64,000 nucleotides of DNA from CBDFKB01 sp965248715 (GTDB lineage Bacteria; Pseudomonadota; Alphaproteobacteria; Rhizobiales; Rhizobiaceae), in assembly GCA_965248715.1 (NCBI GenBank), contig CBDFKB010000008.1:558001-622000 (forward strand), read 5' to 3'. This document shows positions 27,690-35,698 of the stretch, in pieces. A model generated the notes under the pieces. That model was not told the DNA's origin and did not search any database. It saw nothing but the letters and a program-made list of their open reading frames with translations. A program made the translations under genes and the position numbers. Every line of letters starts with the position of its first letter. Position 1 is the stretch's first letter.

Positions 27690-28505
27690 CTACTTTGACA
27701 TCGCCGATTGAGCCCGATCAAATGCACGCTGAACTGCTCCCTTTGCTACTTCAGCTTCCAGGTAGATATTGAAGACCTGGATATCCGAAAGCGAAACTGC
27801 TTTGCTGAAACCGAAGGCAACACCCTCCTTGGTGATAGCGGGCGTTGGAAGAATCTGGCTTGCCCAATCCGGGTTTTTGCGGATTGTCAGACGATTGGAA
27901 TCTGAATCGACAGCAAAATAATCTGCCTGCCGCGAGATAACTGCTAGGCGTCCTTCATTGGCTCCGGGCAGCCTTGTAATCTTTGCATTCTCGATGATTG
28001 GCGTGAGAGCCAAGTCGGCCGCCGCGCCCTGCATTACTGCAATCGTAGTGCCCGATTTGTCGATATCTGCAACTGTACTCGCGCCTTTGGCTTTCGGGTT
28101 CTCCATGTTGTGCAGAAAGCCAATTTGATAATACCAAATCGGAATTGAGTAGTTGACAGCAAGCGCCCGCTTGGGTCGACGATTTAAAGCCGACGCCACG
28201 TCACATTTACCGGATTGAACGGCCGCAACCATATTTCCCCAGGTCGTCTCTACCGGTTCGGCTTCTACATCAATTGATTTTGCAAAGCCCTCTGCTACCT
28301 CAACGAAAAAGCCGGACCACTTACCAGTCGCTGCATCGCGTGCGAGATAAGGCGGGGCTTCTGCAACACAAACTCTGAACTTGCCAGACTTTTGAATGTT
28401 ACCCCAAAAATTGTTGTCTTGAGCGTTTGCGGTTCCACCAACCCATGCGGTCGCCACTAACCCAGCAAGTGCAAGTTTGATAACCCGATTGGATGTATGT
28501 GCCAT
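27690..28505 (-). CDS. Polar amino acid ABC transporter substrate-binding protein
   Basis: 271 residues with a Sec signal peptide (hydrophobic LALAGLVATAWVGGTANAQ, cleavage after residue ~29) and family 3 binding-protein motifs: FRVCVAEAPPYLARD, GFFVEVAEGFAKSI and VAFGFSKAVSLSD. It would bind an amino acid or derivative in the periplasm. First gene of the five-gene operon (binding protein, ATPase, two permeases, DapA-family enzyme). The gene starts at 28505 with GGAGGAATC a few bases upstream. Confidence 0.9.
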   Translation of the reverse strand: MAHTSNRVIKLALAGLVATAWVGGTANAQDNNFWGNIQKSGKFRVCVAEAPPYLARDAATGKWSGFFVEVAEGFAKSIDVEAEPVETTWGNMVAAVQSGKCDVASALNRRPKRALAVNYSIPIWYYQIGFLHNMENPKAKGASTVADIDKSGTTIAVMQGAAADLALTPIIENAKITRLPGANEGRLAVISRQADYFAVDSDSNRLTIRKNPDWASQILPTPAITKEGVAFGFSKAVSLSDIQVFNIYLEAEVAKGAVQRAFDRAQSAMSK

Positions 28506-28986
28506 GTACTGATTCCTCCATTGTTAACATCGCCACGATTTTCATATGGCTATCATTTCTAATCGTGAGCGTAGGACCCGTTGACGAACTGGTTTCGGTC
28601 ACGGCGCGCGTCAGATTTTGTGTCTGAACAGCCGAAAGACCCAACATGGTGCCCCGCACCATAAGGGGATTTTAACCCATTCAGGGGCAAAATCTGACAC
28701 GCCTTCAAAAGATATAGCGAAAACCGCCCATATTGGCGTCGCGAACTCTTGCAAAGGCAAGGCCTCCTCTGCGAATTCGCTCTTAAATCTGTACCGTTTT
28801 CACTCATACCGTACTCCAAATCCAGTTTGTCAACAGGTCCTAGGTTGTCGATATTTAGTCGGCATCTCTAAAAGCAATCTCATTTAGTCGACATATTGTC
28901 GACTTGTCAATAGCGAGTGCAAAGTGTAATAGATTTTGGTGGATGTAGATTGCGTCTTCATCCAAGCGGATAAATCTCGAATTTGC
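28506..28986. other. Divergent control region between ABC operon and GntR gene
   Basis: No gene is evident in this ~480-base region. It contains the promoter of the ABC/DapA operon leftwards and of the GntR gene rightwards, and the inverted-repeat operator at 28842-28903. The part 28560-28700 is GC-balanced with a short dyad, GGTGCCCCGCACC, of unknown use. Confidence 0.55.
28842..28903. promoter_or_regulatory. Putative GntR operator: palindrome GTCGACA-TAT-TGTCGAC and a half site
   Basis: Bases 28887-28903 are a perfect inverted repeat with a 3-base centre. A diverged second box, TTGTCGATATTTAGTCGG, lies ~42 bases upstream (from 28845). GntR/FCD regulators bind short palindromes of this size beside their own gene. 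Location 84 bases before the regulator start fits self-control and control of the divergent operon. Binding is inferred. Confidence 0.55.
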
Positions 28987-29721
28987 ATGAAACAAAAAGA
29001 AAGCAAGGTTGGCTCGGTGCAAAAACTCACTACAATTCGCGGTAAAAGAGGCACTGGTAGTGATAAGGTCTTGAAAATTCTTGAAACAGAAATCTTGACC
29101 CTGAAACTAAAGCCCGGCCAGCCACTCGATGAAACAGCCCTTTCTACCCGGTTCGGAACTTCGCGCTCACCAATCCGTGAGGCGCTAATCAGGCTAACGG
29201 CAGAAGGGCTTGCTGTATCATCGGCCAACCGAAGCACCCTGGTATCGCCGATTGATCTGGATGTATTCCCAAAATATGTCGATGCGCTCGATCTTTTGCA
29301 GCGCGTCAACACAAGGCTTGCAGCCCAACAGCGCACCGAAGCCGATATCGTGCATATCCGGACAAACATGGACGCATTCGAGCAGGCAGTTGAGTGCAAC
29401 GACCATTTGATGATGTCAGGCACAAATCGGGATTTTCATTTGGCAATTGCCCAAGCTGGCAAAAACCCATTTTTGGTGAGCCAATACAAGACTTTACTGA
29501 ATTCTGGGCGCCGTATGCTGCATCTGCATTTTGACTATCTTGCTCAAGTTCGAGAAGAAGAATTGTTGACAAAGGAACATGAGCGGATGCTTGAGGCTAT
29601 CATCGATCAGGATCAAGACAGGGCAGAAAAACTGGCGCATGCCCACACACGACAGTTTCGTGATCGGTTCCTAAAATTTATGTCTCAGAATTTTACAGCA
29701 GAATTCTCAATCGATCCATAA
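28987..29721 (+). CDS. GntR-family regulator with FCD domain
   Basis: 244 residues from ATG 28987 (an upstream start at 28936 lacks support). The N-terminal winged helix has LKPGQPLDETALSTRFGTSR and SPIREALIRLTAEGL, the GntR signature. The C-terminal helical domain (FCD) has the metal- and ligand-binding His pattern DFHLAIAQAGKNP and ...KEHERMLEAI...AHTRQF. Such regulators usually respond to the substrate of the adjacent pathway. Divergent from the ABC/DapA operon, it is the obvious controller of it. Confidence 0.88.
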   Translation: MKQKESKVGSVQKLTTIRGKRGTGSDKVLKILETEILTLKLKPGQPLDETALSTRFGTSRSPIREALIRLTAEGLAVSSANRSTLVSPIDLDVFPKYVDALDLLQRVNTRLAAQQRTEADIVHIRTNMDAFEQAVECNDHLMMSGTNRDFHLAIAQAGKNPFLVSQYKTLLNSGRRMLHLHFDYLAQVREEELLTKEHERMLEAIIDQDQDRAEKLAHAHTRQFRDRFLKFMSQNFTAEFSIDP

Positions 29722-29949
29722 GCTGGCGATGGCACCAGGAGCCCGGTTGCTGGCTGGGGTGGCATGAAGGGTGCGATCAAAAACTATTCGCTCTGGGTTG
29801 TATCACTTGCATAACGCAGGCCAGATCGCGCATGATCAGCGCCGGTGAAAGGGGTCCAAACCATCTGACATCTCCATATTTGTTGCAAAATACGAAGAAT
29901 CTGATTTGCTCCTTTCACTCAACCCCGCGTTCTTGGACAGACACTAATA

Positions 29950-30573
29950 TCACTCAATATTATCGCGCAAAACAAATCGAACATCTTCAGTGAGCTGCGA
30001 CTTATACATTTCAAAAGTCATATCATCATTTGAAACCAGTTCGATATAAAGCATGCCTTCGATCCTAAACACGATGTCGCCAAGTTGCCTGATATTGCAA
30101 TCGGGCGAAAGTGTGCCCCCTTTTTGCATCGCCTCCAACATGCGAATAATTCGTTCCAACAAGAATTTGTTTAATTCGGCAAACCGGGCACCGAGAACCG
30201 AGTGTCGCTGAATTATCGACATACCCACCAAATGCCGCCAATTTTCCCGGCCAACGTGTGCCAGGGAATGGCGCGTGGTGGCAAAAAGAACTCCGCATAC
30301 GCCGTCAATTACATCGCGCGGAGGGTGTTTTATGAAGCCGTCAATCTCAGCCGAGATGACATCATCATGCATGGTCACCAATCGCAGCAGCAAATCAGAT
30401 TTGTTCTCGAAGTAATTGTAGACGGTGCCGACCGATACCTCGGCCTCCATCGCCACATCGTCCATTTTCGTTTGGTTGTAACCGTTCAATCGAAACAGCC
30501 GCTCAGCAGCGTCGATGATGCGCCGTTCCCGTTCGATTTTTTGTTTTTGCCTTAGTCCGGTCAAATACTTCAA
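29950..30573 (-). CDS. TetR-family transcriptional regulator
   Basis: 207 residues, starting at TTG 30573. The N-terminal helix-turn-helix reads RRIIDAAERLFRLNGYNQTK and VSVGTVYNYFENKSDLLLRL, the standard TetR head. The C-terminal ligand domain is not specific. It is divergent from the polyamine-type ABC operon at 30731, and two palindromic boxes lie between them, so it should repress that operon and itself until a ligand binds. The AT-rich gap 29722-29949 downstream holds no gene. Confidence 0.88.
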   Translation of the reverse strand: MKYLTGLRQKQKIERERRIIDAAERLFRLNGYNQTKMDDVAMEAEVSVGTVYNYFENKSDLLLRLVTMHDDVISAEIDGFIKHPPRDVIDGVCGVLFATTRHSLAHVGRENWRHLVGMSIIQRHSVLGARFAELNKFLLERIIRMLEAMQKGGTLSPDCNIRQLGDIVFRIEGMLYIELVSNDDMTFEMYKSQLTEDVRFVLRDNIE

Positions 30574-30624
30574 TCCTCATTGTTGCCGTATCACCTACCA
30601 CAATAATTGAATTGACATCAAAAA

Positions 30625-30656
30625 TGAACCGGTTCATATTGAATTGAACCAATTCA
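30625..30656. promoter_or_regulatory. Putative TetR operator, two palindromic boxes
   Basis: TGAACCGGTTCA (30625-30636, perfect palindrome) and TGAACCAATTCA (30645-30656, one imperfect pair) are spaced 20 bases start to start, two helical turns, as for paired TetR dimers. They sit between the divergent TetR gene and the ABC operon. Prediction from sequence only. Confidence 0.7.
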
Positions 30657-30730
30657 TTTTTCGCTATCACAAATGGCTTTGTGTGAATTTTAGCAAACGG
30701 TGGGTTGGCGCCACTTATTGGGAGGAAAAG

Positions 30731-31834
30731 ATGAAACTGGGATATGTGGAAAAATTCGAAACCAATTTTCGCCAGCAAACAAGATTTGCTGTGCTCGGCG
30801 TTTCGACGGCTGTTTTTGTTGCCGGTGCCGTCTCAATGTCACTTGCGGCGGACGAACTCAATGCGCTGGTTTGGTGCGATCACACGGATCAATCGCTGAT
30901 TGAGCCTTTCGAGAAACAATATGACGTCAAAGTCAATTTGAAGGACTATGAAGGAACCGGCACGGCATTGTCGATTATCGAACAGTCGCAGCCCGGCGAT
31001 TGGGATGTGTTCGTGGTTGACGGTGTTGACGTGCCCCGTGTGGTGGATGCCGGAATTTTGGCTGAACTGCCCGGCGATCAGCTGCCGACGGCCGACCTGT
31101 TTCCCGAACTGGTGATGGCGGAAAACCATACCCGAGATGGCAAGATTTATGCGATTTCGGAAAAGTTTGGCTACAACACAATCTCCTTCAATAAGTCGAA
31201 AGTCGATCCGCAAGACATGGACGACATGTCGGTCATCTGGGGTGATAAGTATAAGGGACGTATCGCTATCTATGACTATTACCTGCCGGTAGTTGGCATG
31301 GTGGCGATCGGTATAGGCAAAAATACCGCAGAACTTGGCGAGGCCGATCTACCTGCGATCAAAGAAAAACTATTCCAGATGAAGTCGGTTTCCAAACTGG
31401 TCGGAGACGTGGTGGCCAGCCAGACAGCCTTGGCCACAGGAGAAGTTGATATTCTGGTTGGCGGTGGCGAATGGGTGACCGCAGGTCTAACCGCGGAAAA
31501 ACCGGAACTCGACTGGATATTGCCAAAACAGGGCGGCGTGCGCTGGTCGCAATCGATCGGAATATTCGAAACATCCAAAAAGAAGGATCTCGCCTTGAAA
31601 TTCGTCCAATACATCCTCAGCCCTGAGGGTCAGGCCCGGCTTGCTACCTCGTCGTGCTATTGGGCGATGCCAGCCAATGCCAAGGCCGGTGACCTTCTCA
31701 ACCAGCAGCAGAAAACAGCGTTGCGTTGGGACGATCAGGGCGCCTATTTGGCTCGCTCACAGCTTTATCCTGCGCCTAGTTCAGAACTCGATGCAAAGAT
31801 GCAAGATGCCTGGACACAGATGCTGCAACAGTAG
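30731..31834 (+). CDS. Polyamine-type ABC transporter substrate-binding protein
   Basis: 367 residues from ATG 30731, which has GGAGG six bases upstream. The signal peptide (RFAVLGVSTAVFVAGAVSMS) ends near SLAAD. Mature part: LVWCDHTDQSLIEPFEKQYD, GDWDVFVVDGVDVPRVVDAG and YWAMPANAKAGDLL, the PotD/PotF-like (family 1) pattern. It binds a small cation such as a polyamine or a related compound. It is the first gene of an operon with permeases at 31866 and 32733, an ATPase at 33515 and a hydrolase at 34612. Confidence 0.88.
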   Translation: MKLGYVEKFETNFRQQTRFAVLGVSTAVFVAGAVSMSLAADELNALVWCDHTDQSLIEPFEKQYDVKVNLKDYEGTGTALSIIEQSQPGDWDVFVVDGVDVPRVVDAGILAELPGDQLPTADLFPELVMAENHTRDGKIYAISEKFGYNTISFNKSKVDPQDMDDMSVIWGDKYKGRIAIYDYYLPVVGMVAIGIGKNTAELGEADLPAIKEKLFQMKSVSKLVGDVVASQTALATGEVDILVGGGEWVTAGLTAEKPELDWILPKQGGVRWSQSIGIFETSKKKDLALKFVQYILSPEGQARLATSSCYWAMPANAKAGDLLNQQQKTALRWDDQGAYLARSQLYPAPSSELDAKMQDAWTQMLQQ

Positions 31835-31865
31835 GCTTAAGCGAGCTTATGGGGGCAAGAGGTCA

Positions 31866-32729
31866 GTGGCCGCCGATTTGACCGCAATACGCGACCGCCG
31901 CAGAGCGGTGACCTTCGTACTGCCAATACTTTTGTGGACGCTGGCCTTTTTCGTAGTACCGTTTGCCTTCATGGCGGTGATGAGCCTTTGGCAGCGCATC
32001 GGAACTAAAATTGTAAAGAGCTGGACGCTCGATAATTACTGGACCTTCTTCGAGCGTCCGCATTTTGTTGAAGGCCTTGCAAACTCACTAGAAATCACCG
32101 CCACGGTCACGGTAATATCGGTCATTCTGGCCTATCCTTTGGCGTGGATCATCGCCCACAAAGTGCCCGAGAGATGGCAGCGGGCCGCCTTGATCCTTGC
32201 GATCCTGCCATTTTGGACATCCTATGTGGTGCGTTCTTATTCATGGACGCTGGTGTTGGCGCAAAATGGCGTAATTAACCAAGCCCTATTGGGCATCGGC
32301 ATTGTCGACCAACCACTGGAGATCGCCTCGACACGCTCCGCCACGGTAATTGGTTTTGTTCATTTCTTTGTTATGCTGCTTACCTTGACAATTTACGCTA
32401 ATCTCAAGCAGCTCTCGCCTAATTATGCACGCGCCGCTGCCGATCTTGGGGCCAGCCCGCTGCAAACATTTGCCCATGTTATCCTGCCGCTCACTGTTCC
32501 CGGCATTATGGTCGGATCATTCCTGACCTTCGTGCTATGTATTGGCGACTACATCACACCGCAGATATTGGGCGGTAACAATGAGTTGGTATTGCCGCAA
32601 ATCATTATGCTTCAAATCGGCCGCCGCGCAGATCTGCCATCCGCATCGGCCTTGTCGATCTTGCTAATGCTAGTTGTCACTTTGGTTTATCTAGCTTGTG
32701 CCCGTTGGCTGAAGCTCGAAAGGGCATAA
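31866..32729 (+). CDS. Polyamine-type ABC transporter permease (PotB-like)
   Basis: About 287 residues from GTG 31866 with AGAGG four bases upstream; the longer open frame back to 31641 overlaps the binding-protein gene and is not credible. Six membrane segments; the EAA loop AAADLGASPLQTFAHVILPL contacts the ATPase. First-permease type of the PotABCD group (FVVPFAFMAVMSLWQRIG near the N-terminus). It works as a heterodimer with the permease at 32733, three bases on. Confidence 0.9.
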   Translation: MAADLTAIRDRRRAVTFVLPILLWTLAFFVVPFAFMAVMSLWQRIGTKIVKSWTLDNYWTFFERPHFVEGLANSLEITATVTVISVILAYPLAWIIAHKVPERWQRAALILAILPFWTSYVVRSYSWTLVLAQNGVINQALLGIGIVDQPLEIASTRSATVIGFVHFFVMLLTLTIYANLKQLSPNYARAAADLGASPLQTFAHVILPLTVPGIMVGSFLTFVLCIGDYITPQILGGNNELVLPQIIMLQIGRRADLPSASALSILLMLVVTLVYLACARWLKLERA

Positions 32730-32732
32730 ACC

Positions 32733-33518
32733 ATGCGACGGGCATATAATTGGCTATACGGGTTTTATGCGGCGGCAATATATGCCTTCATATTCCTGCC
32801 AGTCGCCGTCTTGGTGCTGTTTTCCTTTCAGGGCGGCAGGTTGCCGATACCGCCTTTCAATGGACCTTCCTTACAATGGTATGAAGCGGTTCTCAGCGAC
32901 CCTAGCTTGACCAATGCACTTATCAACTCATTACTGGTCGCGCTAATATCGTCTGCAGTTTCATGCCTGCTTGGTTTTTTGGCGGCATATGGGCTGGCCC
33001 GTTACAAGCTTCCAGCCTCACAATTCCAGCGTGCCCTGATTACCGCGCCTTTCACCGTAAGTTATCTGATCATCGGCCTTGGCCTGTTGATCATGTTTAA
33101 CTGGTTGGGGATTTCACGGTCGTTATTGACCGTCGGCATTGGTCACACGGTAATCAACACGCCGCTTTGTTTTGCCATCATCTTTAGCCAGATGGGTGCG
33201 CATCAGGTGGTAATCGAGCGCGCCGCGCGCGATCTTGGGGCGTCGGACTGGCAAGTGATGCGCCTGGTTACCGCACCAATGTTAATGCCGGCGATAATGG
33301 CCAGCTATCTATTGTCGGTGACGTTTTCCTGGGACGAATTCATCATTGCATTCATGTTGTCACGCTTCGACGTCACATTACCGGTAGAAATTTGGAGCTT
33401 GCTGCGTTCCGGTCTCAATCCGAAAACCAATGCAGTGGGCTCGATCGTATTCCTGTTCTCAATCGCACTGGTTGCGGTGCTTGAACTCACCGTGTTTAGA
33501 AAAGCGGTGCGCAAATGA
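32733..33518 (+). CDS. Polyamine-type ABC transporter permease (PotC-like)
   Basis: 261 residues, six membrane segments. The EAA loop reads AARDLGASDWQVMRLVTAPM, and SFSWDEFIIAFMLSRFDVTL near residue 190 is a PotC hallmark. It begins three bases after the PotB-like gene and its stop overlaps the ATPase start by ATGA at 33515, so translation is coupled. Confidence 0.9.
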   Translation: MRRAYNWLYGFYAAAIYAFIFLPVAVLVLFSFQGGRLPIPPFNGPSLQWYEAVLSDPSLTNALINSLLVALISSAVSCLLGFLAAYGLARYKLPASQFQRALITAPFTVSYLIIGLGLLIMFNWLGISRSLLTVGIGHTVINTPLCFAIIFSQMGAHQVVIERAARDLGASDWQVMRLVTAPMLMPAIMASYLLSVTFSWDEFIIAFMLSRFDVTLPVEIWSLLRSGLNPKTNAVGSIVFLFSIALVAVLELTVFRKAVRK

Positions 33519-34606
33519 CAGCGGCGCTCGAGATCAAAAATATTACCCATCGCTTCGGTGATTTCACGGCTTTAAAACAAGTTAATCTGTCTATCGCAGC
33601 TGGCAGTTTTGCGGTGCTGCTTGGGCCATCGGGGTGTGGCAAGACCACACTGCTATCCACATTGGGCGGTTTTCTCACGCCAAGTCACGGGCAGATATTA
33701 ATCGGCGGGCGCGATGTTACCCATGTCCCGCCCGCCAAGCGCCCGACAACAACAATGTTTCAGGACTATGCGTTGTTTCCGCATATGAGCCTCGGTGCGA
33801 ATGTTGGTTTCGGTCTTCGCATGCGCGGGGTCAATGGTTCCAAGCGCAATGCCAGGGCTGAGCAGTTGCTGCGGTTGGTCGGGCTCGAAGATGCGTTTGA
33901 CAAAAAGCCGCACGAACTTTCCGGCGGTCAGCGGCAACGGGTAGCGCTCGCCCGCTCCCTTGCGGTAGAGCCCGAAGTTTTGTTGTTGGATGAACCGCTT
34001 GGCGCGCTTGATTTAAAGTTGCGCCGGCAAATGCAGGAAGAATTAAAAGCGATCCAAAGACGCATCGGCACCACATTCATACACGTGACCCACGACCAGG
34101 AGGAAGCGATGGCGATTGCAGATGAGATCATCGTCATGAATCAGGGAGAAGTTCAAGATCAAGGTTCACCGGAGCAAATTTATCTAAGACCCAAATCCAG
34201 GTTTTCCGCGGCTTTCATGGGCGAGGCCAACTTCGTTTCCGGCCATATCAAAAGTGTTGATGGCGGCGTTGTGGTAGTCGTTAGTCCCTTCGGGCAGCAT
34301 GGTTTTCCTTCAACTTCGTTGATGGATGACAATCTTGGTCGGCGCGCGCATGTAGAGCTTTGTTTCAGGCCGGAACATTTGCGGACTGGTAAACCTCCCA
34401 AAGGCACGCTGGATCTGGGCCAAGCTGTTGTAAATGACCTGTCTTTTTTCGGAACCCATTATCGCTGCCAAATGGCTCTGGATACTTTAGAAGGGGTTAC
34501 TGTGATCGCCCATTTGCCGCAATCAGCCCAGCCGATGGTGCATGGCCGAATACCGATGTACCTTGATCCGGTCGATATGATTATCCTGCGCGGCGGCGAC
34601 AAATAG
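33515..34606 (+). CDS. Polyamine-type ABC transporter ATPase (PotA-like)
   Basis: 363 residues with Walker A GPSGCGKTT, Q-loop MFQDYALFPHMSL, signature LSGGQRQRVALARSL, Walker B VLLLDEPLGALDL and H-loop HVTHDQEEAMAIAD. The C-terminal ~120 residues form the TOBE-type regulatory domain usual in PotA/MalK ATPases. It couples ATP hydrolysis to import through the permeases upstream. It is followed after five bases by a metallo-beta-lactamase-fold gene. Confidence 0.92.
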   Translation: MTAALEIKNITHRFGDFTALKQVNLSIAAGSFAVLLGPSGCGKTTLLSTLGGFLTPSHGQILIGGRDVTHVPPAKRPTTTMFQDYALFPHMSLGANVGFGLRMRGVNGSKRNARAEQLLRLVGLEDAFDKKPHELSGGQRQRVALARSLAVEPEVLLLDEPLGALDLKLRRQMQEELKAIQRRIGTTFIHVTHDQEEAMAIADEIIVMNQGEVQDQGSPEQIYLRPKSRFSAAFMGEANFVSGHIKSVDGGVVVVVSPFGQHGFPSTSLMDDNLGRRAHVELCFRPEHLRTGKPPKGTLDLGQAVVNDLSFFGTHYRCQMALDTLEGVTVIAHLPQSAQPMVHGRIPMYLDPVDMIILRGGDK

Positions 34607-34611
34607 CAATT

Positions 34612-35343
34612 ATGAAGCGAGTGCTTTCAACCCAATGGTATGAAATACGCCGTGTTGGTGACGACGTAACTTATATTGGCGAACCGTTCATCAAGGAGTT
34701 TTATCGCTGCAATGTCTGGCATGTGCGCGGGCGTGACAGCGACATGCTGGTCGACAGTGGCATGGGGGTGGTCAGTTTGCGCGAGCAGGTTCCCCTGGTG
34801 ACCGAGAAAACCTGCCTTGCGGTGGCAAGTCACACCCATTTTGACCATATCGGCTGCCATCACGAATTTAGCGACCGGCTGGTGCATTCGGCAGAAGCCG
34901 GTCTACTTGCGCATCCGACAAACACCAGCATCTTGGCCTATCCTTATGTGACAGACGAAATTTTTACCAGACTGCCACCACAGCCATACCTGTCAGCCAC
35001 ATATTCAGTAAAATCCGCCCCGGCCACACGGTTGGTTGAAGATGGCGATATCATCGATCTCGGCGACCGGCATTTTGAAATCATCCACACGCCTGGTCAT
35101 TCGCCGGGTGGGATCGCGCTGTGGGAAGCGTCCACCGGCATCCTTTTCTCCGGTGATATCGTCTATGACGGTCCGCTTATCGAAGACACTTATCACGCTG
35201 ACGCGAAAGACTATTACGCCAGCATGAAGCGTCTATTGGACTTCCCGGTGCGTGTGGTGCACGGCGGGCACTTTCCAAGTTATGACCAAACCAGACATCA
35301 TCAAATCATTCGGGCCTGGCTGGATGCAAAGGACGCCGGCTGA
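34612..35343 (+). CDS. Metallo-beta-lactamase-fold hydrolase
   Basis: 243 residues. The metal-binding HTHFDHIG (residues ~74-81) is the HxHxDH signature; HTPGHSPGG supplies the next His, SGDIVYDG the bridging Asp and VHGGH the last His. The fold covers glyoxalase II, lactonases and other esterases or amidases. It is the last gene of the PotABCD-type operon, so it probably acts on the imported compound or a product of it; that is inference. No signal peptide, so cytoplasmic. Confidence 0.87.
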   Translation: MKRVLSTQWYEIRRVGDDVTYIGEPFIKEFYRCNVWHVRGRDSDMLVDSGMGVVSLREQVPLVTEKTCLAVASHTHFDHIGCHHEFSDRLVHSAEAGLLAHPTNTSILAYPYVTDEIFTRLPPQPYLSATYSVKSAPATRLVEDGDIIDLGDRHFEIIHTPGHSPGGIALWEASTGILFSGDIVYDGPLIEDTYHADAKDYYASMKRLLDFPVRVVHGGHFPSYDQTRHHQIIRAWLDAKDAG

Positions 35344-35698
35344 TCGGGGTTTGATTGAACGTCTTTACGATCATCTGGGGTCAAAAGGGTGAATGCGACA
35401 TCTGATCACTGATCGAAAATGCGGCTCTATCTTTGGAGGAAAAAGGAACGTGGGTGTTGCGCGCTCCTGGCTTGCCTCTTCAGGAGAGGTGGGTGGAGGT
35501 GAGCCTGCGGTAGCTGAACTTGGCGGGGGTAGAAGGCGATCGATAATTTACAGAAGAAGTGTGGTTATCCCAATCTTTGCCCCAGGGTTCCGCCCAAATG
35601 CACATAGACATGTGGCAAATATTCGTTAGAACCCGGTTGGCGCGGTAACGCGCCGCAAATGCACAGAAATCCGGCACCGGATCCAGAACCGATATTTC
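35344..35698. other. Gene-free stretch between hydrolase and exporter genes
   Basis: Open frames here (35393-35629 plus, 35480-35782 minus) have no recognisable motif, and the second runs into the next gene. I see no hairpin or repeat. It should hold the promoter of the exporter gene. Confidence 0.5.
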
